A stretch of 23,604 bases of DNA, taken from a virus. The DNA is taken from the IMG/VR virus record IMGVR_UViG_3300043544_000003, positions 1-23,604 of that record, one strand, 5' to 3'. Each line of letters begins with the position of its first letter. Position 1 is the stretch's first letter. A model generated the notes under the pieces. That model ran no database searches and was not told the DNA's origin. It worked only from the letters and a program-made list of their open reading frames with translations. This document shows, in pieces, positions 14,641 to 22,530 of this stretch. Made by a program: the position numbers and the translations under genes.

Positions 14641-15905
14641 GTTTCAATACTTGGTTCCGTAACTTTAAATGTGCTAAAATCGGCTCGCAATAGAAAGGAC
14701 GGTCTAGCACCGTCCCTATCTTTTAAAAATTTACACTTCAACAAGCAAATTGGTGCCGCTGCTAAAACATCTGGATCATCGATTCGCATCGAAAATACGA
14801 TATCAGAATGTTGAATTATCGAAAACGCGAGGGCGATATCTTGTGCTTCGTAAAAATCACGGTCTCGTTCAATCGCGTCACGGCGGACCTGAGCTGCCGT
14901 GACAAGGACCGATCCGTACCTTCGAGCAATATTTCGAACCTGTACTGTTATTGTGTTCAACGATTCCCACAAAGATTTGTACGAAACCTCGCTTCGGATA
15001 AGAGATAAGTAGTCAATAATAATAAGATCCGGTTTAAACCCGAGAGCGGCTAGCTTCGAATCAATGAACGACGGAGTACAATCAGGGCAATCCACAACGT
15101 AAAAATGGTTCGGTTTCTTCTCAATCGCGGAGACAAGGTCCATGATATCTTTTTTGCGAGCGGTATCAATATTACCAGATTTAAGAAACGAGTACGGAAT
15201 ACCAGTGCATAACGAATCGAATCGACGAACGACTTGAGTGTATGGCATTTCTAGGGTGAAATAAACGACATTTTTGCCGGTCATAAAGACGTTACGGGCA
15301 ATGTTAAGTAAAAGAGTACTTTTCCCTTCTGCGAATCCGGAAATAACTACTAACATTTCACCAGGACGAAGACCGTTTGTCGCGTTATCGATTGACGGAT
15401 ACCCCATTTTAAACCCTTCTTTGTTCTCAAGAGCTTCTTCGTGAACATTTCGGTCTTTGACACTGTACGTGGTCTTTCTCCCGGACACTTCTTGAAAGTA
15501 ATACACTGTTCTCTGGAAAATGTCCACAACTTTGGCCGGATCACCATTCTTCAGAAGAGACGCGGCTTTTCTGAGGGACTTTGTAACCAGTTTCGACAAA
15601 AACCGTTCTTTCGCTAATTTGAGAGTGACATCGAACGAATGCTCTGGTGTAATGGATGTGACTTCTTCTACTAACAACAAAAATTTGGTCCTTTCCGTGT
15701 CGTCGGAAATATAGATATCGGCAAAGTGAGACATCACTCCGACCGGATCAGATATCTCCTCATCTTGAGAAGATTCATATAAAACGGATAAAAATTTTAC
15801 AAACCATCTTTCCTCTGCCGTATCGAACCATTGCGGTACAAGACCTTCTTCCTTTGCCTTGTAGTAGAATGAGCGGCGCAGCAAGAACTTCAAAAGTTCT
15901 TTCAC
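14637..15905 (-). CDS. dnaB: DnaB-type replicative helicase
   Basis: Hexameric 5'-3' fork helicase of 422 residues. The first 140 residues are a helical N-terminal domain. The RecA-like motor follows, with Walker A GFAEGKST (190-197), the Glu in TLEMP (217-221), Walker B LIIIDY (294-299), AAQVRR (337-342) and the KFLKDRDGARPSF arginine-finger region (392-404). The start is GTG 15905, chosen because GGAGGAGG lies just upstream. It follows the helicase loader gene after about 50 bases and overlaps the primase zinc-finger gene at its end, giving a loader-helicase-primase order usual in phages. Confidence 0.93.
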   Translation of the reverse strand: MKELLKFLLRRSFYYKAKEEGLVPQWFDTAEERWFVKFLSVLYESSQDEEISDPVGVMSHFADIYISDDTERTKFLLLVEEVTSITPEHSFDVTLKLAKERFLSKLVTKSLRKAASLLKNGDPAKVVDIFQRTVYYFQEVSGRKTTYSVKDRNVHEEALENKEGFKMGYPSIDNATNGLRPGEMLVVISGFAEGKSTLLLNIARNVFMTGKNVVYFTLEMPYTQVVRRFDSLCTGIPYSFLKSGNIDTARKKDIMDLVSAIEKKPNHFYVVDCPDCTPSFIDSKLAALGFKPDLIIIDYLSLIRSEVSYKSLWESLNTITVQVRNIARRYGSVLVTAAQVRRDAIERDRDFYEAQDIALAFSIIQHSDIVFSMRIDDPDVLAAAPICLLKCKFLKDRDGARPSFLLRADFSTFKVTEPSIET

Positions 15906-15957
15906 TTCTTCCTCCTCCGTTTGTACGTGAAACGTTAACGAACCAAGCAGCCCAGCC

Positions 15958-16611
15958 TTATCTTAGACTCTTAGCTCCTGGAGCGGTCCGTTTGGGACCT
16001 GACCGCCTCCAATCATCTACTTTTCTATGGTCAATAAAGTAGAAACATTCGAAAAGTAATGAGTAAAATCCTTTCCCGAACACCTCGCCAAGACTAGTCG
16101 GTTCAAGATATGATGTTATCACAGTAGGATTTCCTTTACTATACCGTGACTTAATAAGATGCTCAAATTCGTTCGTAAGAATTGATGGTACTGAATAATT
16201 ACCGAAGTCATCTATGATAAGAAAGTTCGGTCTTATAAATTCATAAAACCGGTCCCTGAAGCTGTTTACCATTTCCAAAAACGGAACATAGTAAACACTG
16301 TACGGGGTACGTCGACGTACCTCTTTCGCAAAGACACATACGAGAGCAGTCTTTGCCGAACCATGAGACCCGTATATGTAAAATCCTTTGCCGCGTATTT
16401 TCGGGCTGTATAGTCCTTTAGTCGCGAGCTCGTCAAGATAACTCATCAGCTTTTTCTTGGACTGCTCGATCTGCGGGTTTGTCAAATCACTGAACTCAAA
16501 ATTACGGTACTGTAACGGAATCCCTGCATTAACTAGGTCAACGTATATGAAATACTCCTTTTTGTTAGTACTGTAGATGTGCTTAAGATATTCAATGTCC
16601 TCTTGTCTCAT
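15958..16611 (-). CDS. DnaC/IstB-like AAA+ helicase loader
   Basis: Likely loads the DnaB-type helicase onto single-stranded DNA. In 217 residues it has Walker A GSHGSAKT (81-88), Walker B FLIIDDFG (130-137) and a sensor-like VITSY near residue 164. The N-terminal 70 residues would contact the helicase. AAGGAG lies about seven bases before ATG 16611. It is directly upstream of the helicase gene, which supports the loader role over an unrelated AAA+ protein. The C-terminal end is basic (KRTAPGAKSLR). Confidence 0.85.
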   Translation of the reverse strand: MRQEDIEYLKHIYSTNKKEYFIYVDLVNAGIPLQYRNFEFSDLTNPQIEQSKKKLMSYLDELATKGLYSPKIRGKGFYIYGSHGSAKTALVCVFAKEVRRRTPYSVYYVPFLEMVNSFRDRFYEFIRPNFLIIDDFGNYSVPSILTNEFEHLIKSRYSKGNPTVITSYLEPTSLGEVFGKGFYSLLFECFYFIDHRKVDDWRRSGPKRTAPGAKSLR

Positions 16612-16639
16612 TACAATCTCCTTCCGAGTTAACGGAAAG

Positions 16640-16843
16640 TTACTTCCCGGGAATATCTGTACCAGAATACAGTTTCTTTACAACAGCGTACAAATGTTTC
16701 TCGATCCGACCTAGTATACAATTAGTACATATGAGCATATCAAGTTTAGCTTGATTGGTCTGCCTGAGACACACTTTCAGATCTGTAAAAGGGCATTCCA
16801 TCGACTTTGTAACCTGTGCAGTTTGATCAGTTTTACTTTTCAT
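16640..16843 (-). CDS. Small cysteine-containing protein
   Basis: A 67-residue protein with Cys17, Cys25, Cys39 and Cys42 (CPFTDLKVC, then CTNC), a spacing that could bind zinc. GGAGG precedes ATG 16843. It lies between the metallophosphoesterase and the helicase loader. The family is not recognised; small zinc-binding proteins of this kind are common in phage replication blocks. Confidence 0.7.
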   Translation of the reverse strand: MKSKTDQTAQVTKSMECPFTDLKVCLRQTNQAKLDMLICTNCILGRIEKHLYAVVKKLYSGTDIPGK

Positions 16844-16865
16844 CAGCCTCCCTCCTTCTCTCTTG

Positions 16866-17822
16866 CTAAAAGACTTCTGGTGTCCGAACGACTGCGTCTA
16901 ATCTCTTACCATCGTAACCTCTTACGATAACCCATCCTATAACAGACTGGATCCCTTTTTGTAATAAGTAAGAATTCTCTCGTTGTAAAGTGCCGGCCAT
17001 AATTGTATAATTGTTTGGTGGAAAGGACCATATACCGAGCATGTGTAAATGACCGGCGATCAGAAAAGTAGGTCTTTCGACCAAATTTCGTAATATCTTC
17101 TGGATCATATAAGACCACGCATAGGAAGGCGCACCGGCCCCATGCACCATTAAGATTGACCATTTACTCGCCATTAATTTGGCCATATGTCCAAAATACT
17201 CACAATTTTCAACATTACTCGCGATATATTTAATCGGGTCGTGTCCTACTTTCCAGGAACCTTTGAGCTTTTCTTCGTGATTCCCGATAATTAAAACTTT
17301 ACGAACACTTTTCGGGATCTTGTTAAGAAGTTTGATAGCTAGTTCCTCTTGCGCGTCGATTGATGGTTCTGTGACATCCATTGCCTCAACAGAATAAACA
17401 CCTAGGCCTTGGATCAAATCACCAGCGTGAAGCATTGTCTTGACCTTGAAAGTAGTACAATCTTCGACCAATTTGTTGAAAGCAATTACAGAAAACCCGC
17501 GGCTACAAATGTGCCAGTCACTAGTAATCAGTATGGGGAACTCGATCGTACCAAGAACTTTATAATACCTATCCTTGTCGAAAGTACCGTACCTAACAAG
17601 ACCTACTTTTCTATCACGTCCGGAATATATGTATTTTAAGTCGTATCCTTCTGTCTCAATGTCTTTCAATACGCGATCAATATTTGATACAACAATTCCT
17701 TTGCTTCTGAGCCTGTTTTCCAGTTCCTTAACTGAAACTGGGAACGCGCTCTCAATAAGAGTATGTAAAACGGCGCTCTTCGCCTCCTCTCTTGATCGTA
17801 ATAACAATTTCTTTACGTCCAT
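16866..17822 (-). CDS. Metallophosphoesterase with N-terminal winged-helix-like domain
   Basis: A 318-residue protein. Residues 1-75 look like a winged helix (VLHTLIESAFPVSVKELENR). A calcineurin-type phosphoesterase follows, with SDWH (101-104), AGDLIQG (133-139), GNHE (180-183), VHGAG (226-230) and AGHLH (256-260). All metal ligands are in place. It differs from the SbcD-like protein at 8328-9218 and has no Rad50 partner next to it. It may be a DNA-binding nuclease or phosphatase. The CDS overlaps the preceding gene by 71 bases; CGGAG about nine bases before ATG 17822 supports the start. Confidence 0.85.
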   Translation of the reverse strand: MDVKKLLLRSREEAKSAVLHTLIESAFPVSVKELENRLRSKGIVVSNIDRVLKDIETEGYDLKYIYSGRDRKVGLVRYGTFDKDRYYKVLGTIEFPILITSDWHICSRGFSVIAFNKLVEDCTTFKVKTMLHAGDLIQGLGVYSVEAMDVTEPSIDAQEELAIKLLNKIPKSVRKVLIIGNHEEKLKGSWKVGHDPIKYIASNVENCEYFGHMAKLMASKWSILMVHGAGAPSYAWSYMIQKILRNLVERPTFLIAGHLHMLGIWSFPPNNYTIMAGTLQRENSYLLQKGIQSVIGWVIVRGYDGKRLDAVVRTPEVF

Positions 17823-18285
17823 TTTTGACGCTCCGGAAAGGAATCTTATTCTTGGTCAGGTACTGTTCCAGTTTCGTAAGGCCTCTCTCGTGTCCGTAAA
17901 AATGACTCTTGGCCGACAAAATTACTTTACGATTAAAATATGCGGAGAGGATTGTCTTAATCATTAGTTTGGACACGTCTCTAAATACTCGGGAAAGTTC
18001 GTTCGCGGTGAAAACTTCGTCTTTGTGATGATCAAAATAAAGAGTGAACCGAACTATCGCGGGTAATGAAGAAACGTTGTACCACTTAGATAAAGAGGGG
18101 AGATTGCCTCGGTAAAGGTAAGTATACGTTCGACTGAGTTGACCATTTTCCCTGCCAAAAGATATAGTTATCACGTGACAATCCGGATACCAATCAAGAA
18201 ACCGAACTTTTTCGCACGGAACCCTTACAAATTCGTTGTCCTTAATAACAATCGGTGCCTCTATTTTCAAATCTTGTATCTTCAC
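17752..18285 (-). CDS. Hypothetical protein
   Basis: A 177-residue protein with a GTG start overlapping the patatin stop (GTGA); GGAGA lies seven bases upstream. It appears beta-rich at first (VITISFGRENGQLSRTYTYLY), then helical, ending with a basic beta hairpin (EIVITIKRGGEERRFTYSY). No motif or membrane helix is visible. It overlaps the metallophosphoesterase gene by 71 bases. No function can be assigned. Confidence 0.7.
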   Translation of the reverse strand: MKIQDLKIEAPIVIKDNEFVRVPCEKVRFLDWYPDCHVITISFGRENGQLSRTYTYLYRGNLPSLSKWYNVSSLPAIVRFTLYFDHHKDEVFTANELSRVFRDVSKLMIKTILSAYFNRKVILSAKSHFYGHERGLTKLEQYLTKNKIPFRSVKNGRKEIVITIKRGGEERRFTYSY

Positions 18286-19127
18286 CGTACAATCTCCTCT
18301 GCCTTACGATACCCGTGCTGTATACCTCTTCTTATTTTGATAGGATCAAAGTCAAGCGAGTCAGAAATGTCGAAATCAGGCTCGATTACTTTTATATCAA
18401 TCTTTCTATAGTTGTTAAACGGCCCGAATTTGTCTATCATCTCGTTGATTCGGGTGGCTGTTTCGATATCGTTTACGTAAATTTCGTTTAACAGGATGTC
18501 AAGAACTCGTTCCAAAACTTCAACTACGTTCTTATATCTTTTATACACAACATTTGCGCGTTTTGGTGAACACAACAGTACAAAAATCGTATCTGCGCCT
18601 AGATCAATTGCTTTTTTCAGCGGAACAATATCCCGTACACCGCCATCGACCCATTGTAAATTAGAACGGTTTACTGTTGGAAAAAAGACTGGAATAGTAC
18701 AAGAGGATAAAACATCATCTACTGTCATGTCTTTCTTATTTACATATACAATACTTGTCTCTTGCAAAGACACCTTCCCCACATAAAAATCGATCGGGGA
18801 TTGCATTAGTTTACTTTTGTTAAAAAACTGGCTCAGTATCTTTCTAAGTCCGTCAAACTCATAGACTCCGTTTCTAATGCCTAACAAACACTTCCCGTAA
18901 TTTAGTATACTCTTAGTGTAGATATCTGAATCTCTTTTTATGTTCAACCATACTTGTTCGAGAATGGCAAGATCTTGCTGTGCAACGGCCAAACCTTGCA
19001 ACGACCCTGTCGAAATACCAATAACAATATCTGGTACAATCCTTTTTCTCTCGCACAAATATTTCAGTGCGCCTACTTGAAACGACCCCCTAGCACCACC
19101 ACCTGACAACACAAAAGCTGTTTTCAT
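18282..19127 (-). CDS. Patatin-like phospholipase / acyl hydrolase
   Basis: A 281-residue protein with the complete patatin Ser-Asp dyad layout: oxyanion loop GGGARGS (9-15), nucleophile elbow GISTG (37-41, Ser39) and DGG (161-163, Asp161). It should hydrolyse acyl ester bonds in membrane lipids. There is no signal peptide or membrane segment, so the protein should start in the cytoplasm. GGAGGAG lies just before ATG 19127, which overlaps the stop of the nuclease gene. A lipase inside a phage replication operon is unexpected; membrane remodelling, host takeover, lysis support or a defence/counter-defence role are all possible. Family call is firm, role unknown. Confidence 0.9.
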   Translation of the reverse strand: MKTAFVLSGGGARGSFQVGALKYLCERKRIVPDIVIGISTGSLQGLAVAQQDLAILEQVWLNIKRDSDIYTKSILNYGKCLLGIRNGVYEFDGLRKILSQFFNKSKLMQSPIDFYVGKVSLQETSIVYVNKKDMTVDDVLSSCTIPVFFPTVNRSNLQWVDGGVRDIVPLKKAIDLGADTIFVLLCSPKRANVVYKRYKNVVEVLERVLDILLNEIYVNDIETATRINEMIDKFGPFNNYRKIDIKVIEPDFDISDSLDFDPIKIRRGIQHGYRKAEEIVR

Positions 19128-19792
19128 TGCTCTCCTCCTACTACGATTTTTGGTGAACAGAATTCTTTAACCTCGCAATAATTACATAGTTCGGACGGTT
19201 CTGGTTCTGGTAAGGTTCCTTTTTCAAGAGATGTACTAAGAATTTCTAGCTTTTCATCTATGTTAACGGGTTCTTCGTCAACATAAACAGTTTTGAACGT
19301 TTTACCAACAAAAACGATAGCTAGTTTTTCTACCGGTAACCCTAACATTTGTTTGTAAATACTCAATTGTTTCTTGTACCAAGGTCTAACCGATGAACTT
19401 GTTTTAAAGTCGTAAATCGTTCTTGTTTTGTAACTGTAAAGATCGAGAGTACCTGTTAATATAGTTGCTCCGTATTTCTTCTCCATTTTATATTCGGACA
19501 AATATCCCTGTTTTGTTTTAAAATAGTCTGACAAACTTTTATGGACAAGAATACCATTAACCGCCGCAACCACACCAGTAATGTTCAAAAAATAATCTGT
19601 TGTTAACTGTAAAACGACTCTGCGTAAACAATTTATTATTTGGGAAACCGAAAACTGGACGTGTTCTTTAAGATAATTGGCTTGGTTTGTAACAAAGATG
19701 TCGATGACAAACGGTGGTACACATCGGACGGAACATTTCAAACAATCTTCAAACGACACCTTGCCCTTTAAACAACTAATTCCCTTAAGCAT
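19124..19792 (-). CDS. Cas4/RecB-like PD-(D/E)XK nuclease with iron-sulfur-type cysteines
   Basis: I start this gene at ATG 19792, which overlaps the preceding stop and has GAGGAA about ten bases upstream. A longer frame runs into the preceding gene. The 222-residue product has His84, GTLD with Asp117, YDFK with Asp128 and Lys130, and the RecB-type QLSIY (142-146), giving a PD-(D/E)XK exonuclease core. Cys55 in SQIINCLRR plus Cys203, Cys206 and Cys212 match the four-Cys iron-sulfur site of Cas4-type nucleases. An extra N-terminal cluster, Cys7, Cys17, Cys20 and Cys24, could bind zinc. There is no CRISPR array or other cas gene here, so a replication/recombination exonuclease role is more likely. 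Confidence 0.8.
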   Translation of the reverse strand: MLKGISCLKGKVSFEDCLKCSVRCVPPFVIDIFVTNQANYLKEHVQFSVSQIINCLRRVVLQLTTDYFLNITGVVAAVNGILVHKSLSDYFKTKQGYLSEYKMEKKYGATILTGTLDLYSYKTRTIYDFKTSSSVRPWYKKQLSIYKQMLGLPVEKLAIVFVGKTFKTVYVDEEPVNIDEKLEILSTSLEKGTLPEPEPSELCNYCEVKEFCSPKIVVGGEQ

Positions 19793-21413
19793 TTGGTTTT
19801 TGTTCCTCTTCAATCTGCTTAATATACTGGAACAACTCGTATGGAATATCTCTAACCCTGCTCCTTGGCAGTTTAATCTGATTACCAATTTCCTCGGCCC
19901 GTTCTTTATCTCCTTTTCTGTGGAAATGCTCTAACATATCAAGTTGAACATCCAGCGGTATCTGGATATTTTCTTTTTTGGCGAGGTCGTAAGCTTGTTC
20001 ATAAAGTGTGTTCGAAAGCAACTGATTAAAGAGGACAGGCGCTGTTGTAAAAGAAAGAGCTTCGTCAAAATCTCCGAAAGCGGCCGCACTAAAAACGTAA
20101 GCGTCCAAGAGGTCCTTAGGTACTTTCTCAAGATCGAGGTTCCATGTCTTAACAAACTTCCTTGCCGCTGGGTAATCCAAAGGAACCAATTGTTTAAAAA
20201 TTTCTATCTTCTGGCTGTCTGACAATGTACCAAGTCTTGCCGCTATTGCCTGAACATCATCAACGTCCACACCTTTCACCAAAAGGGCGTCTATAACACC
20301 AATTTTTTCTGCATCTGGTATAGCTTCTACATCGATCATATCCAAAAATTGTAAAACGAGGTCAGTGCGACCCTGGCGAGCCAACTCTTTAAGAACTTTT
20401 ACCTTCTGGTCGTCCGTCAGAACGGATACCAAATCTGGATTAAGGATCTGGGAATACTGCCCCGAAGCCATAAGATAATGAAAAATCAATAACATAGTAT
20501 CATCACTCAATTTAAAGTCTGGTTTTATTGATTTTAGCTTACTGACAACGGACCAAATATTATCAACTAGCCTAAGTAAATTTCTTACAACATAATTGAA
20601 AGCTATGTTCCAATCAATCGCGTTTCCTAAAGACATATATATTAACTTAACCCTGTCCCACTCGTCCCTAAGGATATATTTTATAATTACACTTTGGACA
20701 TCTTTCTGGACATCCCCGGATCCCCCCAAAACGTGCTCTTTAACCAACCGAACAACAGTTTCTTTGGGTAACAGTTCAATCAATAATGGATAAACTTTAT
20801 CCCCACCAGGAATTTTTCCATCAAGGATATCAGTGATATAACTCTCTGCGAACTTTCCTCCCAGTTTAAACACAGCAACGATCGCGGCTTGGTTTAACAA
20901 ACTCGCGTGGGTAAACACGGACCGGATCAAATCTTTACCATCTTCGGACAAAGAATCGTAAAACAAATTGTACTTTTCAACAAGTTTTCTTGCTTCATCA
21001 TACCTCTGCGCCGTAATTAAATCAAAGACCTTGTTCAACACACTATAAACAATATGATTTATAATAACTTTTTTCAGATCCTCATCCTCAAGTATTTTCT
21101 TAAGCGCTGTCGCCGCATTAATCAAACGATTAACCGTCTCCTTATCCTTAGCCCTAGCTATCTCAGTTTCTAACTCACTCACTCGAACCGAAATAACCTC
21201 TTTAATAAGATCATCGTACGATTTTACACCCTTCTCCAAAATAACCTTGTCAAGTTTAGCCATCAACTGCTCTATTTCCTCTACCAATTCCGGCGTAGTC
21301 TCAATACCAAAACTCTTTAACTTTCTCTCGATCACCGGTATTTCCTTGACCAAAAACGATATAGGCCGTGCTTTGGTTCTGGTATCCTCCGCTGTTTTTA
21401 ACCATCGATTCAT
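19785..21413 (-). CDS. Large helical-repeat protein, first gene of the leftward block
   Basis: A 542-residue protein predicted almost entirely alpha-helical. The C-terminal 250 residues look like repeated helical hairpins (for example YSQILNPDLVSVLTDDQ, RTDLVLQFLDMIDVE, YPAARKFVKTWNLD, YEQAYDLAKKENIQ), similar in style to HEAT or TPR scaffolds. No enzyme motif, Cys cluster or membrane helix is visible. GAGGAG lies six bases before ATG 21413. A hairpin, palindrome and promoter-like element lie just upstream, so it is probably the first and most strongly expressed early gene. It may be a scaffold or a host-interaction protein; this is a guess. Confidence 0.85.
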   Translation of the reverse strand: MNRWLKTAEDTRTKARPISFLVKEIPVIERKLKSFGIETTPELVEEIEQLMAKLDKVILEKGVKSYDDLIKEVISVRVSELETEIARAKDKETVNRLINAATALKKILEDEDLKKVIINHIVYSVLNKVFDLITAQRYDEARKLVEKYNLFYDSLSEDGKDLIRSVFTHASLLNQAAIVAVFKLGGKFAESYITDILDGKIPGGDKVYPLLIELLPKETVVRLVKEHVLGGSGDVQKDVQSVIIKYILRDEWDRVKLIYMSLGNAIDWNIAFNYVVRNLLRLVDNIWSVVSKLKSIKPDFKLSDDTMLLIFHYLMASGQYSQILNPDLVSVLTDDQKVKVLKELARQGRTDLVLQFLDMIDVEAIPDAEKIGVIDALLVKGVDVDDVQAIAARLGTLSDSQKIEIFKQLVPLDYPAARKFVKTWNLDLEKVPKDLLDAYVFSAAAFGDFDEALSFTTAPVLFNQLLSNTLYEQAYDLAKKENIQIPLDVQLDMLEHFHRKGDKERAEEIGNQIKLPRSRVRDIPYELFQYIKQIEEEQKPNA

Positions 21414-21426
21414 AATTCTCTCCTCT

Positions 21427-21464
21427 GAGGATATGGAGGCAGATATATCGTCCTCTATATCCTC
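21427..21464 (-). promoter_or_regulatory. Leader hairpin next to the ribosome site of the 542-residue gene
   Basis: Inverted repeat with arms 21427-21439 (GAGGATATGGAGG) and 21452-21464 (CCTCTATATCCTC) around a 12-base loop. Twelve of 13 positions pair in the leftward RNA. The arm ends two bases from the Shine-Dalgarno GAGGAG (21425-21420). Its own arm also contains GGAGG-like sequence, so folding could control access to the ribosome site or stabilise the 5' end of the message. Confidence 0.5.
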
Positions 21465-21479
21465 TATTAACAGATATAA

Positions 21480-21498
21480 ATCTATAACTGTTATAGAT
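21480..21498. promoter_or_regulatory. Perfect palindrome, candidate operator
   Basis: ATCTATAAC and GTTATAGAT are exact inverted arms of nine bases around a single T. The site lies just downstream of the TATAAT-like box at 21507-21502, about where leftward transcription would start. A dimeric repressor binding there would block the early promoter. The sequence is AT-rich, so chance is possible, but nine exact pairs with a one-base centre are suggestive. Confidence 0.4.
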
Positions 21499-21501
21499 AT
21501 A

Positions 21502-21530
21502 ATTATAAATAATTATAATAGAGGTGGGAA
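21502..21530 (-). promoter_or_regulatory. Candidate leftward early promoter
   Basis: Read on the minus strand: TTCCCA (21530-21525, four of six matches to TTGACA), 17 bases, then TATAAT (21507-21502). A second TATAAT lies at 21517-21512. The surroundings are very AT-rich. It points into the 542-residue gene and the whole leftward block. The -35 lies within the 13-bp hairpin arm at 21523-21535. The call is based on sequence match only. Confidence 0.4.
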
Positions 21531-21697
21531 TAATAAAATATATTATTCCCACCAAAAAATATATACGCGAGATAAGCTGGTTCGCCTTGACCAAAACCGT
21601 CGGGTTGTAAAACTTTCTCCCCGTTGCAAAGAACTTCGCCTTTAAAAAACTTAAAAATACCGTATTTGTCAAGTACCCGATAAACTAAACTTGCCAA
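21503..21697 (-). CDS. Possible small gene or gene remnant
   Basis: A 64-codon frame with a TTG start at 21697. The part LVYRVLDKYGIFKFFKGEVL and then QPDGFGQGEPAYLAYIFFGG reads like protein, but there is no ribosome site. The end runs through the perfect hairpin at 21523-21553 into AT-rich sequence (YYNYL). It may be a degraded or truncated gene. YRVLD also appears in the plus-strand frame at 22814-23011. The evidence for translation is weak. Confidence 0.25.
   Translation of the reverse strand: MASLVYRVLDKYGIFKFFKGEVLCNGEKVLQPDGFGQGEPAYLAYIFFGGNNIFYYSHLYYNYL
21523..21553. terminator. Perfect 13-bp hairpin, possible terminator or operator
   Basis: Arms GGTGGGAATAATA (21523-21535) and TATTATTCCCACC (21541-21553) pair without mismatch around a 5-base loop. 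On the minus strand it is followed by TCTATTATAATT, which is U-rich but not a true U tract. On the plus strand A residues follow. It could end a transcript reading leftward from the AT-rich region, insulating the early promoter, or be a protein-binding palindrome. Confidence 0.4.
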
Positions 21698-21723
21698 CTT
21701 TTCATCAAATTTTTAAATCTATC

Positions 21724-21802
21724 AAATCTTATTGAAAAATGAAAGGAAATCGAGTGACTGGGTTGTCTAATCTCACATCTTATTCATTTTTCAACAAGAT
21801 TT
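21724..21802. repeat. Long inverted repeat (20-bp arms)
   Basis: The left arm 21724-21743 (AAATCTTATTGAAAAATGAA) and right arm 21783-21802 are reverse complements at 19 of 20 positions. They enclose 39 bases. The repeat lies in an AT-rich stretch between the leftward block and the direct-repeat array. It could fold as a cruciform or RNA hairpin, or be part of the replication or control region. No function is proven. Confidence 0.5.
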
Positions 21803-22330
21803 CGAACTAAAGGTCGCCCCAACAATCAAAAATCGCAAAAAATAAAAGCGATCTCCATCAAAACAATATAAACATATTAGCCTATACGGGTCAACTTAAA
21901 ATTTTTGAGATTTTTTAAAACGAAGGACAGCTCTGGCCTAACCACAACATTGATGTTTTCAAACAGACTCTTTTAACATAATCTTTGATCCTGCCTAACC
22001 CATTTGTTATGTCTGGTTCGTTAAGCTCCTGGTAAACTTTAAAATCACAGTAAATTAAATAATTCAAACCAGGTCCAAAATTGTTTCAACCCACCCGTTC
22101 CTAACAGACTTTCAAATTCGCCTCGTTGTCAAAATAATAAGATCTTTCGCGATCCCCAAAATCTATAAAGACCAGTTATGTTTCGATACCAGAGACGGTA
22201 AACCTTCTATACCCCCGCCTCCTTACCTAAACCATGCCTGGACCTCAATCACATATCCATATCATGTCCATAATCCATATCTACATCTAAATCATACCTG
22301 TGTCCAAAACCAAAACCACCGACTACATTC
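21803..22330. other. AT-rich, C-rich-strand intergenic region without a convincing gene
   Basis: No frame with a ribosome site was found on either strand. The plus strand is strongly biased to C over G: by hand count 30 G and 86 C in 22021-22320. The last part (about 22250-22310) is made of short CATATC/TCCATA-like repeats. It leads into the direct-repeat array at 22331. Low stability plus strand bias would fit the unwinding and initiation side of an origin. Confidence 0.4.
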
Positions 22331-22530
22331 GACTAGTATCGACCAGTATTGGTTGCTTGGTTGGTATCGACCAGTATTGTTTGACTGGTATTGACTGGTA
22401 TTGACTGTTTGACTGGTATTGACTGGTATCGACTGTTTGACTGGTATTGACTGGTATCGACTGTTTGACTGGTATTGACTGGTATTGACTGTTTGACTGG
22501 TATTGACTGTTTGACTGGTATTGACTGTTT
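22331..22530. repeat. Direct-repeat (iteron) array, candidate replication origin
   Basis: The array is built from two words, a 10-mer GACTGGTATT (last base T or C) and an 8-mer GACTGTTT. Four 28-bp units of 10+10+8 run at 22383-22410, 22411-22438, 22439-22466 and 22467-22494. Two 18-bp units of 10+8 follow at 22495-22512 and 22513-22530. Weaker copies (GACTAGTATC, GACCAGTATT) lie at 22331-22350 and 22369-22382. The array sits exactly where strand G/C bias reverses and where gene direction changes. Such arrays bind initiator proteins at many phage and plasmid origins. There is no dyad symmetry within units and no spacer diversity, so it is not CRISPR. Confidence 0.7.

Noticed and set aside
19124-19792. 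Nuclease as a CRISPR Cas4
   Set aside because: No cas1, cas2 or repeat-spacer array is present; phage Cas4-like nucleases in replication blocks are common.
21247-21672. Frames of over 120 codons on both strands across the start of the 542-residue gene
   Set aside because: They run through the promoter, palindrome and hairpins, have no ribosome site and overlap a strong gene.
22383-22530. Repeat array as a CRISPR
   Set aside because: Units of 10 and 8 bases follow each other directly with no unique spacers, and no cas genes for adaptation are near.
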